From Doryteuthis pealeii (lineage: Eukaryota; Mollusca; Cephalopoda; Myopsida; Loliginidae): a stretch of DNA of 64,000 nucleotides. Each line of letters opens with the position of its first letter. Within the stretch, counting starts at the first letter, position 1. Of the stretch, positions 1 through 13,169 are shown piece by piece. The translations under genes were made by a program, and so were the position numbers. The stretch lies in NCBI GenBank assembly GCA_023376005.1, contig CM042152.1, positions 70,342,345-70,406,344 on the forward strand, in the 5' to 3' direction. A model generated the notes under the pieces. That model had not been told where the DNA came from and made no database searches. It was given only the letters and a program-made list of their open reading frames with translations.

Positions 1-756
1 AAAGTTTTGGAATTATTTCTTCAGTCTTAGAATTAATGTTGCATTACAGCCCTTCTTTTGAGGGGCATGGCATTCTTTCCAAAATGGACGCTGTTGTAGT
101 TTTATGTGGTAACCCCGGTTAGAAAGAATCAAACACCAATCACTTCCTTGTCAAACAACTTCATTTTGCTGTGGCAAATTCAACTACAAGTAACCCATCA
201 ATAAAAAAGAGAAAGGAAGGGAAGAATGTGTTGTTTATCTGACAACTGTCAAATCAGAAAGAAAGAAGAAAGAAAGAAAGAAAGTGAGATGGACAAGATA
301 TCTAACTATTTGGCTAAGTCCAGTTGATGTTGTGCATGTTCCATCTCTCGTCACTTGTCTCTGTCTGCCAACCATGGATTCTGCCTTTTCTTTCATAATT
401 ATTCATCAACTCACCTCAAATGGTTTTGCGCATGTCAGCATTTACCAAAAATATCAGCTGATTTTTAGTGATGAAGATACCACCATTCCATCCTTGGATA
501 TTTGCATAATTTGGTATCTCTCATTTCTAAACAATCCCTTGACACTCAGTTTGTTTATATTCCAAAAAATATTACATTCCAAAAAGTTTTTTTCTAAAAA
601 TATTTCTCTAAAATTATTTTTCTTTATTTTCTCTTTCCTTCCGAATCCAAAACCCAAATCATAAATTACAAACTACTAAAATAATTCCTTGGGATCCCTA
701 ATTATTTCACATTGATAGATTTATAAAAAAAAATTTTTAAATAAAATCTGACTTAC

Positions 757-890
757 CCTGAAGTTTGTGGCTGGCCAGGAAGATGTTGGCAGCAAACAAA
801 AACAACCAGGTCCTCCACTATTTTTAAGCAAAACTTGAATCACACTAATGCCTCCAACTAGACAATAACCCAAGTCGATTACGGGTGGCA
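757..890 (-). CDS. DLEC1: DLEC1-like exon (last one inside the window)
   Basis: The acceptor ATATTTTCAG and donor AACTTCAGG then GTAAGT bound 134 nt: two bases plus 44 codons. It encodes PPVIDLGYCLVGGISVIQVL, then LKNSGGPGCFCLLPTSSWP. This is the next ASH-type module ('P.ldcGyCLiGG.....kN.G...F') of DLEC1. It ends in phase 0; the following exon should lie beyond position 1. Confidence 0.9.
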
Positions 891-3800
891 CTGAAAATAT
901 AAGTGGACAAATGTGAAAATTTCAAACTTCTTTGCATTTTAATTACAAAAGGGATTCCTGAATATGACACTAAACTGCATCTGTGGTGAGGCTCCAGTTC
1001 TTTGAGGAATATGGACTGTTATGATTTTTGTGGTCATTTTTGGGCTGTAGTTGAAAGCAGTTTTACAGTGGAGATCCTTTGTGGCATAAAGTTTGATCCT
1101 TTCTTGAAGTAGAAAGATGTAGTATCAGTTTTAATCCTTTGTCTATTGATCTGCCTCAAACTGTTGATCTCAGAGTTGATCCTGTCTTGAAGTAGAAAAG
1201 TTGTATAATCCTTGTCTGTTATCTGTCTTTCCAGCGAGTAATTTTAGACAATTTATCAATGCCTTAAAATAGTAAATTAAATACATGTTTGGGCATTTCA
1301 GCCACCGCTGTTTTGGAAGAGTCTATAAATATAAGTTGCAGTCTTCAGCACACCTTATACCCAGAAATAATCCAATATCGAGTCTCTCCATCATTGCCAT
1401 TGCTACTAGATCCACTCTCACCTGAAGTGGTCATACATGTTAAGGTCTCATTTATGGGTCAGATAGATCTGTTTTAAAATTATTAGTATTAAATAAGAAA
1501 ATGTTTGCTTTTGCTTTACAACATATCAACCCTTTTTAGAGTCATTTAATACTGAATCAAGTTATTTTGATAAACAAAAGACTCAGGTTGCTTATAGTAC
1601 CTGCTGTTGCTTAAATGGTTAATTAAGTATTAAACAAGCTCATGATTGCTTAACTTCAGTGATTTAGCAGGAATTGATGCTTTCAGCATAACACGATCTT
1701 AATATATTAGATGAGGATACTTTAAACTATATAACTGTACAAACAAATAATCCTAATCATTATTAAATAGAAATAGTTACTTGGAACTATATAATTGTGG
1801 AACTGTGAAAGCTATTTAATTGAGGAGCTGATGGTAGGTGTGGTGCTTCACCTCAGATGCAAAATAATCTCCTTTGACATGCTGGACAATGCTGGAGAAG
1901 CAAGGATGAACTCATGTGATGTTTTCCAGTGGAGACATGCACAGACACATCAGTTTGGGCCTAAGAGTATTTACAGGTTTCGAAGGAGCTCTTATTTCTC
2001 CATAGTTGTAGGCAAATTGTCAGACAAAGAAGACAAACACATAATGGAAATTTAATACATGTATTGACAAATAATACAAGAACTTGTTGCAAATTTTATT
2101 GGTATTTGCTACAGACTTATCTGAGTTAAGTAATTTTCTTGGAGTAATGGTGATAACAGGGGTATTCTGTTGCTTGTTGGAAAGTTGATAGGATGTTTCT
2201 TCGGACGTTTCTCGTTCTTCCTCGTAACCGGTTCAGTGATAAGTAATGGGGGATGCTATTTAGAAGCTTCTCACCCTGGTAACAGATTCTTTTAATGACG
2301 GTGAATGGGCCCTTTTCAAGTAGACTATTTGGTCTTCAGCCTTCGATAGTGTGCCTTTGTGCCTTCGAAAGTGTGCTGTGAAAATATGCCTCCATCCAGA
2401 TCAACAGTCCGTAGAAGTAAGCGCTGTTTTTGGGCTAAGTGATGAATGAAGTGTAGGGACCGCTATTTATGCGACTACCCTCAGTGGGTGCTCCGTGATA
2501 AGTGAAGTTTTTGGTATTGGCGCCAACATCGTATGTTGGCGATTCGCCCCCCTAGTGGCAGGGGGAGATAATTAACTATGGAATTTCCAATAGGCCAACC
2601 AGCAAAAACTACATCAATCAGCTCTATGTTACATAATTTATGATAGCTTATGAATTATGTAAGTAGTGTAGATAGAATTTGAATTGAGTCCATTTGAAAA
2701 TTCAAAATCGGAGAGTTGAATGAAAAGTTACAGCCGATAATTGACATGTGGTAACCTCCTCTTGATCCACACAAAAACGCGCCAGTAGAAGCAAGTGAAT
2801 GGAAGTTAAGTTTTAGTCAGTTGTGGCCAGTTACTCACTGAGAGAAGACATTCTCTCAAGATGCTGCTTCTCACTGCACGGTTTAATGCTGGAGTTGTTT
2901 TTAATAAAGAAAATAGAAAAGTTAGTCATCATTATGGCATCGATGTTGACTGTCTCTCTGAGGTACTGTTACCTGATAGCGGCTGATGCACCATCAAGAT
3001 CCCGCAGGCTGACGTATCCTATCATCTCTATCACAGCAGCCCTACTGGCCACTCTGGATGTCATGGGGTAGCATTTGCATTCGAGATACAGTGAATTCGT
3101 TGGGTTGAGCCAGCTCAACCGACCCAAGGTGTATGCCACAGCAGTATCAGTAGTAACGTCTGTGGGTTATTTAATGCCAAAGCTACCCTTGTAGAAGAAT
3201 AGTAGTGATAGTATTTAACCCATAGCTGGAGGATGATAGGATTCATACCATTCTGGGTATTGGTCTAAAATAAATGTAATAGTGTAACTGGAGTTTGAAC
3301 TCACTTCCTATGATGTTGCAGTCCAGCACGTTAGCCACTATGCCATGTGGACTCCCCTTTGAGAGATGAAAATGTTTGAATAGATAAAAACAGATTGGTA
3401 TGGGAAAACTGAGACAATTTGATTTTTTATGTGTGTAACTTACAGAATACCATTTCATCTTCTTTGAGATAAGGAGATTAGAGAAGCAAGGGAATTAAGT
3501 GCATTGACAAATATATAGATAGACATATAAAGTGTAAGAGAAACATCTTAAGAGATAAAGTTTTTGTTTAGTTTCTTTGTTTAATGGCACATCAATCATT
3601 TAATGACAAAGCTCCCTTGTAGAAGAATAGTAGTGATAACCCATAGCTGGGGGGTGAGAGGATTTATGCCATTTCCAAGGGTATTGGTTCAAAAGTAAAT
3701 GTAATAACGTGAATGGAGTTTGAACTCGGTTCCTATGATGTTGCAGTTCAGCACGTTAGCCACTATGCCATGTGGACTCCTCCTTGAGAGATGAAAATGT

Positions 3801-6800
3801 TTGAAAAGATAAAAACAGATTGGTATGGGGAAAACTGAGACAATTTGATTTTGTATGCGTGAGACTTACATGATAAAATTGGATGAGGTCTTTTACCCAG
3901 AAGAGGAACAGAGATGGAATTTGAAGACTGTGTAATGATTTTCAATTCATCAACAAAATCATTAAGTGAATCGGGTGCAAATTGGATTGTATAGAGGCAG
4001 CTCATTCCGGGGGCGACCAATCCATGTTCTCCTGGAAACTGGCCTGAAATGAATAACATTCAATTTTAGTAAATTAACAAGATAGATTTGAAATATATAC
4101 TACTTCTTCCTACTCTGTATTATTGAATCTTTTTATGAGATCATGTGTTACAAACAAGATAGATACATCTTCACACTAGACAGTAAGTCCCTGAAATTAG
4201 TAGACCAGTTCATATACCTAGGTAGTAATATCTCATCTACAGAAAGTGATGTCAATATACACATAGGAAAGGCATGGACTGCTAAAAACAAATTATCGAT
4301 CATAAGGAAATCTGATCTCTCTGATAAGATAAGGTGAGAATTCTTCCAAACTCTAGCTGTTTCAGTGCTACTGTATGGCTGTACCACTTGGACTCTTATC
4401 ATATGCTCAGAGAAAAAGTTAGTTGGGAAGTGTACAAGGATGTTGCATGCTGTCTTGAATAAATCCTGGAAGCAGCAATCCAAAAAAGAGCAGCTTTATG
4501 GCCACTTGCCTCCTCTCATACAAAACATCTGGGTAAGAAGAACAGAACATGCTGGACACTGCTGGAAAAGCAAGGACAAGCTCATAAGTAATGTTCTTTG
4601 GTGGATACCTGCACATTAGGGTAGGTCAATTTTGGAACTAACATATTCCCATGTGGCGAAAGTTGCAAATTAATGTCATAAACCGTATTAGCATGCAAGC
4701 GTATGGTGATGAGGAAATGAACAAAACACAGATTTTAAGTTTTAAAATTGTATTAAGAAAACAACATGAGAACGGTGAAAGGATAGAAATGAGAATTACA
4801 GGATAAATTTGGTTATAGTTATGGGTGGATATTAAGTCTGTAAAATGTCCAGCGTGACTGTGGTAGTGGGGTGGTGATGTAGGCCGAATATTGTGTTTTA
4901 GTAGTAGAATTTTTTGTATAGTCGAGTGATATAGAAATGTTCGGTAGTTGACTTGTTGATTTGACTGCCTGGTGAGGTCAGGTTTGGGTAAGTTGGGGGT
5001 GTGATCCGCCGCCTTTGATGTGTCCTTCGTTTTGCTAGCGCTCGTCGTGATGGTGTATGAAGCTCTGACTGTCGGTGCCTTCAAAGCTGTTCGTTTTATA
5101 GAGATTGGTAGCCGAAGTTGGATCAAATGAAGATATTTTCATTTCACCCGGGAATCACTTTCATTGAATGATAATGCGAATTTTATTTACCAATTTTTTA
5201 TTTTTATTTAATTTTGGGAATTGACTATCAAAGCGAAACTCCGATCGGAGCCCATGCGCAGATATATGTTAAAATGGTCATTCCGTTTTAGGTAACGATA
5301 GAGGACACTTCCGACTTTGTCCGTCCCGTTGGCGAGTGTATGTAGCTTGTATTAGTGAATCGGGAGATTTCGACTTTTGCTTATACAACATTAACATAAA
5401 CAATTACCACACAAAATATTTTTCTTCAAAACTTTGCCTTCGTTTGAGGAAATAGATTTCAATCTTTTAAAATGTTATCACTGTTACAGCCTAATTATTA
5501 GGTAAAAAGCAGCTTATCAGAGGCATAGGTGGTGAAGGGGGCGTATTTTTAATTTGAATTCTAGTTATGATATTTTATTCATTTTGTTTAAAATGACAAC
5601 CTTTTCTATTTTAAATATTGAAATTGCTATATTTTCTAGGCTAAATGATGCGAAAACAAGGATTTTGGTACATTTTAGTAGATGATCTTTGATGCTATTT
5701 CCTCAAACAATGATGCAAGTAAGAGATCTAGTTTTTGGTATCAGTATTCATTATACCAACACACAACTTTCACTGTTTTGGAGAATCTGATATTTTTTAA
5801 AAAGTGAAAAATCAATCTACCCTAATCCACATGGACACACCAGTGTGGGTCAACCAGTGATAACCTACATTGACCAGCTCTGTGCAGATACTGGATGCTG
5901 TGCAGAGGACTTTCCAGGAGTGATGGCCAATAGAGATGGTTGGCGAGGAAGAGTCATGGAAATCTGTGTTGTCGACATGACTTCATGATGAAATTTTTAA
6001 GGGAGTTACTTTACAATCACCATGTCTTTGACAAGAACTGGACTTAGTATGCTGTGACATACACAAAAATCTTTCAACAATTAGTAAAAATTTTGAAAAA
6101 CTGATATATACTTACCCAAACCAAGTGTAAAGTATTTAGAAGCAGGTGGTAAAACTCTACATGACCGCAATACGGTGGTTATGTTTTTTAGTTCAAGTGT
6201 CGCCTGTAGTTATAAATAAAAATAAAATAAAGTAGTAAAAAGTATTGATACAATAAAAAAAAAGATTTAAACATTTAAAAAAAAACTATCTTCTTATATA
6301 TAATTAAAAACAAAATATTTACATAAATTAAGGTCGATAGTTACAGCATTAGAAAATGTGTTAACTTCAAAATTTTGAAAATAAATTTTAAACTCCTTTT
6401 AAATAAACTTTATCCTTTTTCCTTTAACTGCGGTGTAATAATAAACAAACACACAAGGTTAAGCTTGAGAAAGCTTTATTCTACTTAGAATACTGTTACA
6501 GTTTACTGAGAGTTTATATACTCTCAGAAACGTCAAAGAGTTACACAAAGGGGATGTAATAATAAAACAGGGGAAGTAACTCTCAATTACTTATTACATG
6601 CAGTAAATTTGATTAAATCTCATAATCAGTTGATTTTTGTACTTCTCCCATTTACGGAAACGTTCCCTGAACCCCAATGATATTTGAATTGTAAAAATAA
6701 GGTCTAAAATTTTGGCTTCAGGTTACCTTTACTGCACTTTTAATATGGACTATTAATAAAGAGTAATGAATTTCTGGTTGATTGGTTGGTTGGATTTTAT

Positions 6801-9800
6801 GGCATGTCAACCCTTGCTGGATTATTTTATGCTGAAGATGTTTTGTTTTATTCATCTTGATAGGTACTCAAGTTTTCTTTTTTAAACTCATTTTTAATAT
6901 ATTTTCTTTAAACTCATTTTTTTTTAAAATTTAACCCATCGATGGGACCCTAACAGGTCAGAGTGGACCTGGGAGTAATAATGATGAAGGGGTACTCCAC
7001 ATTCCCCAGAGCTCCAGAGTGGAACCTCGCCATCAGATAGATGAAGCTAATATGCTTGGGAAAGGTATGAATCAAATTATTCTCCCTCCAGCTATGGGTA
7101 AATAGTAGGGCAGAATGGGCCCTTTAACTTTGGTATGGCCACCAGACTAAGAGAATAAAAACACTGAATTCAAACCTGTTAAAGTAAATTTAAAAATTGA
7201 CCTTGTGTTCGCATCCTGCTCATATAGTTATTTGTTTATAAAGCAAAATTACCTCATAGATATTTCCAGTTTTATATTCTTTGAAAACAATTTCTTTCGG
7301 AATCGGTAAGAAAATAGGTGATCTGAAAAACAGCATGATATAACAAATATTATCAGTAGTTATCTTCAAGTAATAATAAAAAAAAAAACAAATTGATCAG
7401 TATTTAACTATATCCCCTTATTTTATACTAGAAGTGGTTACTCAGCATCCCCTGGGTAGAGGAGGGAGAAACCCTGGTGTATTGACTTGTTTACTTTTGA
7501 GATTTACAAATGCTGGACATTTTTAAGAAGAATTTCAATGCTATTTCGATGTATATTTTGATTTTTAAATATCTTCAAATATAAATCAAATCTTTATTAT
7601 TTGGATTATTCGGACTATTGTCCTCATCTTTATTGCTATCTATACAATGTTTCAGCCGATGTGCCCTTAATTGATCTTTGCTGGGCTCCATTAATTTTCC
7701 TTTATAAAAGGATGTATGCCCAATCATACAAACAAACAGACTGACAGACATACAGAATCGTTCTTGAATATAAATATATATATATATAATTAGTTTCACA
7801 CCATCTTAATACTTTTGTGTTAGTATAGCATTCAATTCTAAGGCTAACAACAAGAAGAAAGGAATTAATATTTCCTTTAATTCAAACAATTTATTGGCCA
7901 GCACATGAAACAACAAATAACAATATAAAGTCCTTCCTGTATATAAAGCTGAGTTTAAGGGACTTACTGGCGCGTTGGAGAAGATATCTGGTATCTTGGG
8001 GTGATTTCTTGGAGCCCTTCAAATAGCTGCCTCATGGAACCGCTGGTGGAATCTATCTGCCGGGATTTTGGATAGTGCGCCTAAACTTCTAGGCTCATCA
8101 CGTGATTAGTATATCCAATCACAGAGAGCCTCTCCCTCATTCACTCTATATACAGGAATCACCATTTTACTGACCCAACAATACCATTGATTTTTTGATA
8201 CAGTACTTTACAGTATTTATTTCATTTTATTCCATCTTAATTTCTATATTTTGTCACAGCACTCCGGGTTGGCATATACGAAACAGAGTATAGATTTTAT
8301 TGAACTTTGGTCTTTGCTCCACCAATATTCCTTCATAAAAAGGAATATCGCCCAATCGTATAAACAGACTGACAGATATACAGAATCTTTCTTTTATATA
8401 TATAGATAGATAGATAGATAGATAAGAAAAACTTACTCTCCATTGTTGTCCGTTTGCAAAGAAATATTGGTCTCTGTTGGACTTTTCTTCTGGTGGATTA
8501 AAGAAGTCATCCCTGAGATAAGAGATAGATCCTGGTGACGAGGATTACGTAAGTAATTTGCTTTAGCCTCCATTTTTGCCATAATAGATTTTTCCTTTAT
8601 GCGTTCCTCTAAACTGGGGTACTCTTTCCAGGCATTTGAACTTGGAAATACCTGATAATAGAAACATAAAATGTAAGAAAATAAGATGAAAATCTTGGGT
8701 ATCAAACAAAAAGGTAAACGAATAAAAGCTTAATTGACAGAAGAGTGCTATGAGGGCATTTCTCAATTAAGAATACTGTTGAAATGAATGATACTTGGTG
8801 TCCATCATTTCCTCAAACGTGGTATCTATATATATATATATAAAAGAAAGTTTGGTATGTATGTGTTGACTTATAACTTCAAAAAGAGAAGTCACACAGA
8901 TTCGAAATCTCGCATACACCTTAATAGCCTTCTAACTAAGAAACACACCAACTTTGGCTATTGATTTTTCTGATTAAGGGATATAATAAATTAATTAAAT
9001 AAAAATAAAACGATTTTCAGAAAGCATCGTATAGCTGCTGCTGCTGTTGTATCAGCAGGGTACTTTTGCTAGTAAACATATAAATTAAAGTAAATGGAAG
9101 CGTATGGTGTTAAAGTCATGGGAAATTCAAATCCTGGATGTGGTAATTGCATTTCACTTAGCGCTAATACCCTTGGGAAAGGTATGAATCCTACTCTCCT
9201 TCCAGCTATGGATAAATAGTAGGGCAGATTAAGCTCTTTAACCTTGGTTAGGCAACCGGTCTAGGAGAAGGAAAACATTGAATTTAAACCTGTTGAACTC
9301 CGCTTAAGAAATTGTCACATCCTGCTTGTGCAGAGGGGCTGGTAAATAAATATAAAGTAAAGTAAAATTAAAGTCGTCGGGGTGGCCTAAAGTCAGTATC
9401 AGCCAGACAGCTATCCCCTTTTCACTAGTGCTAGACCAAGGAGATTGTTTTTTGCATCTAAGATGGAGTGCCACAACTACCATCAGCTCCTTACTTTACC
9501 ACACAGATCCTTGTGCTACTCATATACTGAGTTGGTGAGGGCCGGTATCAAACCAAGAACCTTGTGATTCTTAGGCGAGTGCTCTACCGACTGAGCTAAA
9601 CTGGCCCTGAACAAATCCCAATAAAAGTGATAACAAATAAACTTTATTGTCTACTAGTAACAGAAACACCCTCCGGGCGTCATAAATATTAATTTTTGAA
9701 AGACATTGCTTGAGAGGGTGGGAGTTAAAAATTCAATGTCAGAGGGTTTGTATCATAAGTAAGCAAATTCCTCATATTTATTAAAGGAATAAAAAACAAA

Positions 9801-12800
9801 ACAAAACAAAAAACAAAAAAAACAAACAATTTGAAATGAAAACTGAGCCCCGTCCCTCTCAAATAAAATGTTGCGTGCCTGTAATAATCAAACAATTATT
9901 TTGAATATTTTTCACATCAATTTTACACAAAATCGTGGGTATTTATTTGTTTATAAACTTTTTAGTTAACTTCTTGTTACTGTGTAAAAAAAAAAAAAAA
10001 AAAGGACGAGAGTAAAAAACGATTTTTAAAATTGCTTACTCAAATTTTGTGTGTATATAGTATAAGAATATTGTGACGTAAGCTGTGACGTAGAGCTATG
10101 ACGTAGTTTTTGTTACAGACAGAAATACAGACAATCTCCATTATTGATAGATGTAAATTATAACAGAAACGATACAAAACAGGACAGATGAAGGTCCTAT
10201 AGGAAGAGAGTCTTTGAAGCCTTGAGGCTACTAAATGGAGAATAGATGTTGTCACTTACTGTGTGGAAAAAACCATCATGTAACAGGTATGTGGATATTA
10301 ACATCATCATCATCATCATCATCATGTTGTGCCAGCAGCACGGATAACCTTTTGCCAACCGTTCCTATCACTCATTGTCCCTGCTAGATCCTCCGCGCAG
10401 CATCCAGTAACTGCACAGAGCTGGTCTATGTAGGTCTTTGCTGGACGACCCGCACTAGCATGTCCATGTGCTGATTTCCATAGGAGAATGTCACTTATGA
10501 GTTCATCCTTACTTCTCCAGCAGTATCCAGCATATCTTGTCCATCTTACTCAGATGGTTTGTGTGAGAGGGGGTAGGTGGCTGTATAGCTGCTTCCTTGT
10601 GGGGTGATGTTTCCATGTTTTGTTCAAGATCACATGCAGCATTCTTGTGCAGCTCTCATCTAGCCTATTCTCCAGGTGCCTTGTCATGGTCCAAATGGTG
10701 CAGCCATACAGCAGTACTGATACCACAATGGCCTAGAAGAATTGACGCTTTAACTTGTCAGTGAGATCTGATTTCCATATAAGGGACAATCTGTTTATAG
10801 CTGACCATGCCTTCCCTATGTGTGCATTAACATTGCTTTCTGTGGAAGTTATATTACTGCCTAGGTACGTGAATTGTTAAAATAATACTTTTGTTGGGTC
10901 AGAAAAATGCTAATTCCGGGTGATAATAGGGTTATCTTCCCTTGCTGCGGATGTTCGCCGATAGGTGGCTAGGGTATTTAGGCAGCAGCCCGGGAATTCT
11001 GAGTTCTTTTTCCTCTGGGACCAGCAAACACTTCACATGGTGTAGACGCTTGTGCCTCTTACCCTTAAGTGGGGGCCAAAGCCCCCATTTAGCTATCAGT
11101 AAGTGACATTCCTTAGGACGTAAGTCCTGCATCCTACTTCCTTTATAATGCATTTATGTATCTGTTTTGTATACCTATCTTGTACCTTGTAATTAGTATA
11201 TGTATTCCTGTCCTGAATGTAAATTCTATGTGCTCACATATTAAAGTATGTTTGTTAATATCTTCTAACTCCTTTGTCGGAGTATTTCATTTACACACAT
11301 GTACCCACATTGGAAGGTTTACTTTAAGCCTTCCAACTTATTATAAGAAGTTTAAATCTTACAACTGTTGAACCCGCTGTGATACGAACACGCAACTAAG
11401 AACATTTTTCAGCTTATCTATACATATATAAGGGCAGTTGTGTATGTCCGGAGGAAACTTAGAAAATAAAACAATTAACGACAAAGTAAATATATATACA
11501 CATTAAATATCACCAGTGCTTGGTTTTTGAGTAAAAATAATAGAGATTTGATTTATATTCATGAAGATAATTAAAAAAATAAAATTTAAATGATAACAGT
11601 ATGGATTTTTATTTTCATTTAATATTTTAGATAGTAGACATTAACATTACTTTTCAGAGTAGCTGGATCAATGCAAGGTCTATTTTTTTACATAGGGATT
11701 TAAATGGGGCATCCCACGAGGATTCAACTCATGATTTTAGTAATAATGGATCTGTGGGACAAACTTTAAAAAATCCCCCTCTACCCAGGCAACGCCGGAT
11801 AGCCACTGCTAGTACTTTATAAAATGGGGGAAAAAACAAAACTTACCAAATCATCCTTTTTGGGTGTTTGTTTCACACTTGTAGTCTTTACTGAATTATC
11901 ACTGTTACTGAAAGTTAAAATTGATTGATTTTCAAGTTTCTGATCTCCATTCACCGTCTTTTGAGATTGTTTTGAGGAGTACATACTTCTCCGTCGAGGA
12001 GCTTCAAATAAAAAACAACAAAGACACCAGTCAATCATTTTCAGGGATAAATTAATTCAATTTCAATGAATTGGACACATAGCGTAGTGGATTTAGGCAT
12101 TGGGTTAAGATAGTTTTAAGTGACAGTTATCTCTAGGCTGCAGGTTCAATCCTGGTCAAGGGCAACAGTAACATAGAATAATAATTAACACAGCTTAACA
12201 CTTGCACCCAGCTATAGTTAGCAGGATGAGAACAGAATACCCCCATGGATTAAATAAATGTTTGGGTTCAAAGTTCCGTGATGGCTCCTGATTACGACAA
12301 GAAGGTTCCGAATTCGAAAATTGTCACTTAGAACTGTATTAACTCAACACCTATATCCATAGCGCATGTGTCCATGATTACAACATGAAGGCTCCGAGTT
12401 TGACAAGAAGGTTCCCGATTCCAAAGAAAAGGTTCCCAAGTTTGAAAGGCTCTTGAGTCCGACAAGAAATACCTGAAGAAGGCCAGAGGGCACATCAGCC
12501 GAAAGGTTGTACAGATAACAATAAGGACAATAGTTCAAATAATGTAAATAATACAAATTAATTCAAATATTAATTATAGTCTAGGTTAAAAGTGTGGTAA
12601 GGGTAAGCTAAGGGAAGCCAAACATTTTTAGAACTTATTTTTCAATCCTTCTTAAATAGAAGCACTGATATCATCATGGATTGCCATTACAAGAGGGAGC
12701 CCAAACAGGTTGACAGCTGATCAAGTTTTTGTATTTTACTTGTTACTGAGTAGGCTGTTAGGGTAGAATGGACATGAAGTCAACAGCTTGGTTACTGATA

Positions 12801-13057
12801 GTTACTTGCCTATGTGATTTTCAAACCAAGTGACAGAGTTGGTGTAGTACACCTTCTTATACTGTGGTTTGGACCCTGCAGAGAAGAAGAGGAGTAGTTT
12901 TGTTTTATGGCTCAGGTGCTGTGTTTAGTACGGCTTACTATTTTTTTGTTATGTTTTAATCAAGGAGGAGTGCTCCCTTATTTACTAGGGTTTACGTCCT
13001 GTAGGGAGGGGAGGAATGCTATTGCTTGGTGATTTTATAGTATTTTGTTGATTTTTA

Positions 13058-13117
<60 letters not shown>

Positions 13118-13125
13118 ATGTGTGT

Positions 13126-13169
<44 letters not shown>

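Noticed and set aside
4638..5126. 162-residue minus-strand protein
   Set aside because: It crosses the boundary of a nested insertion, has no recognisable motif, and no splice or promoter context.
10932..11153. 73-residue minus-strand frame
   Set aside because: It lies within an LTR-like repeat (10892-11370) and shows no protein-like conservation.
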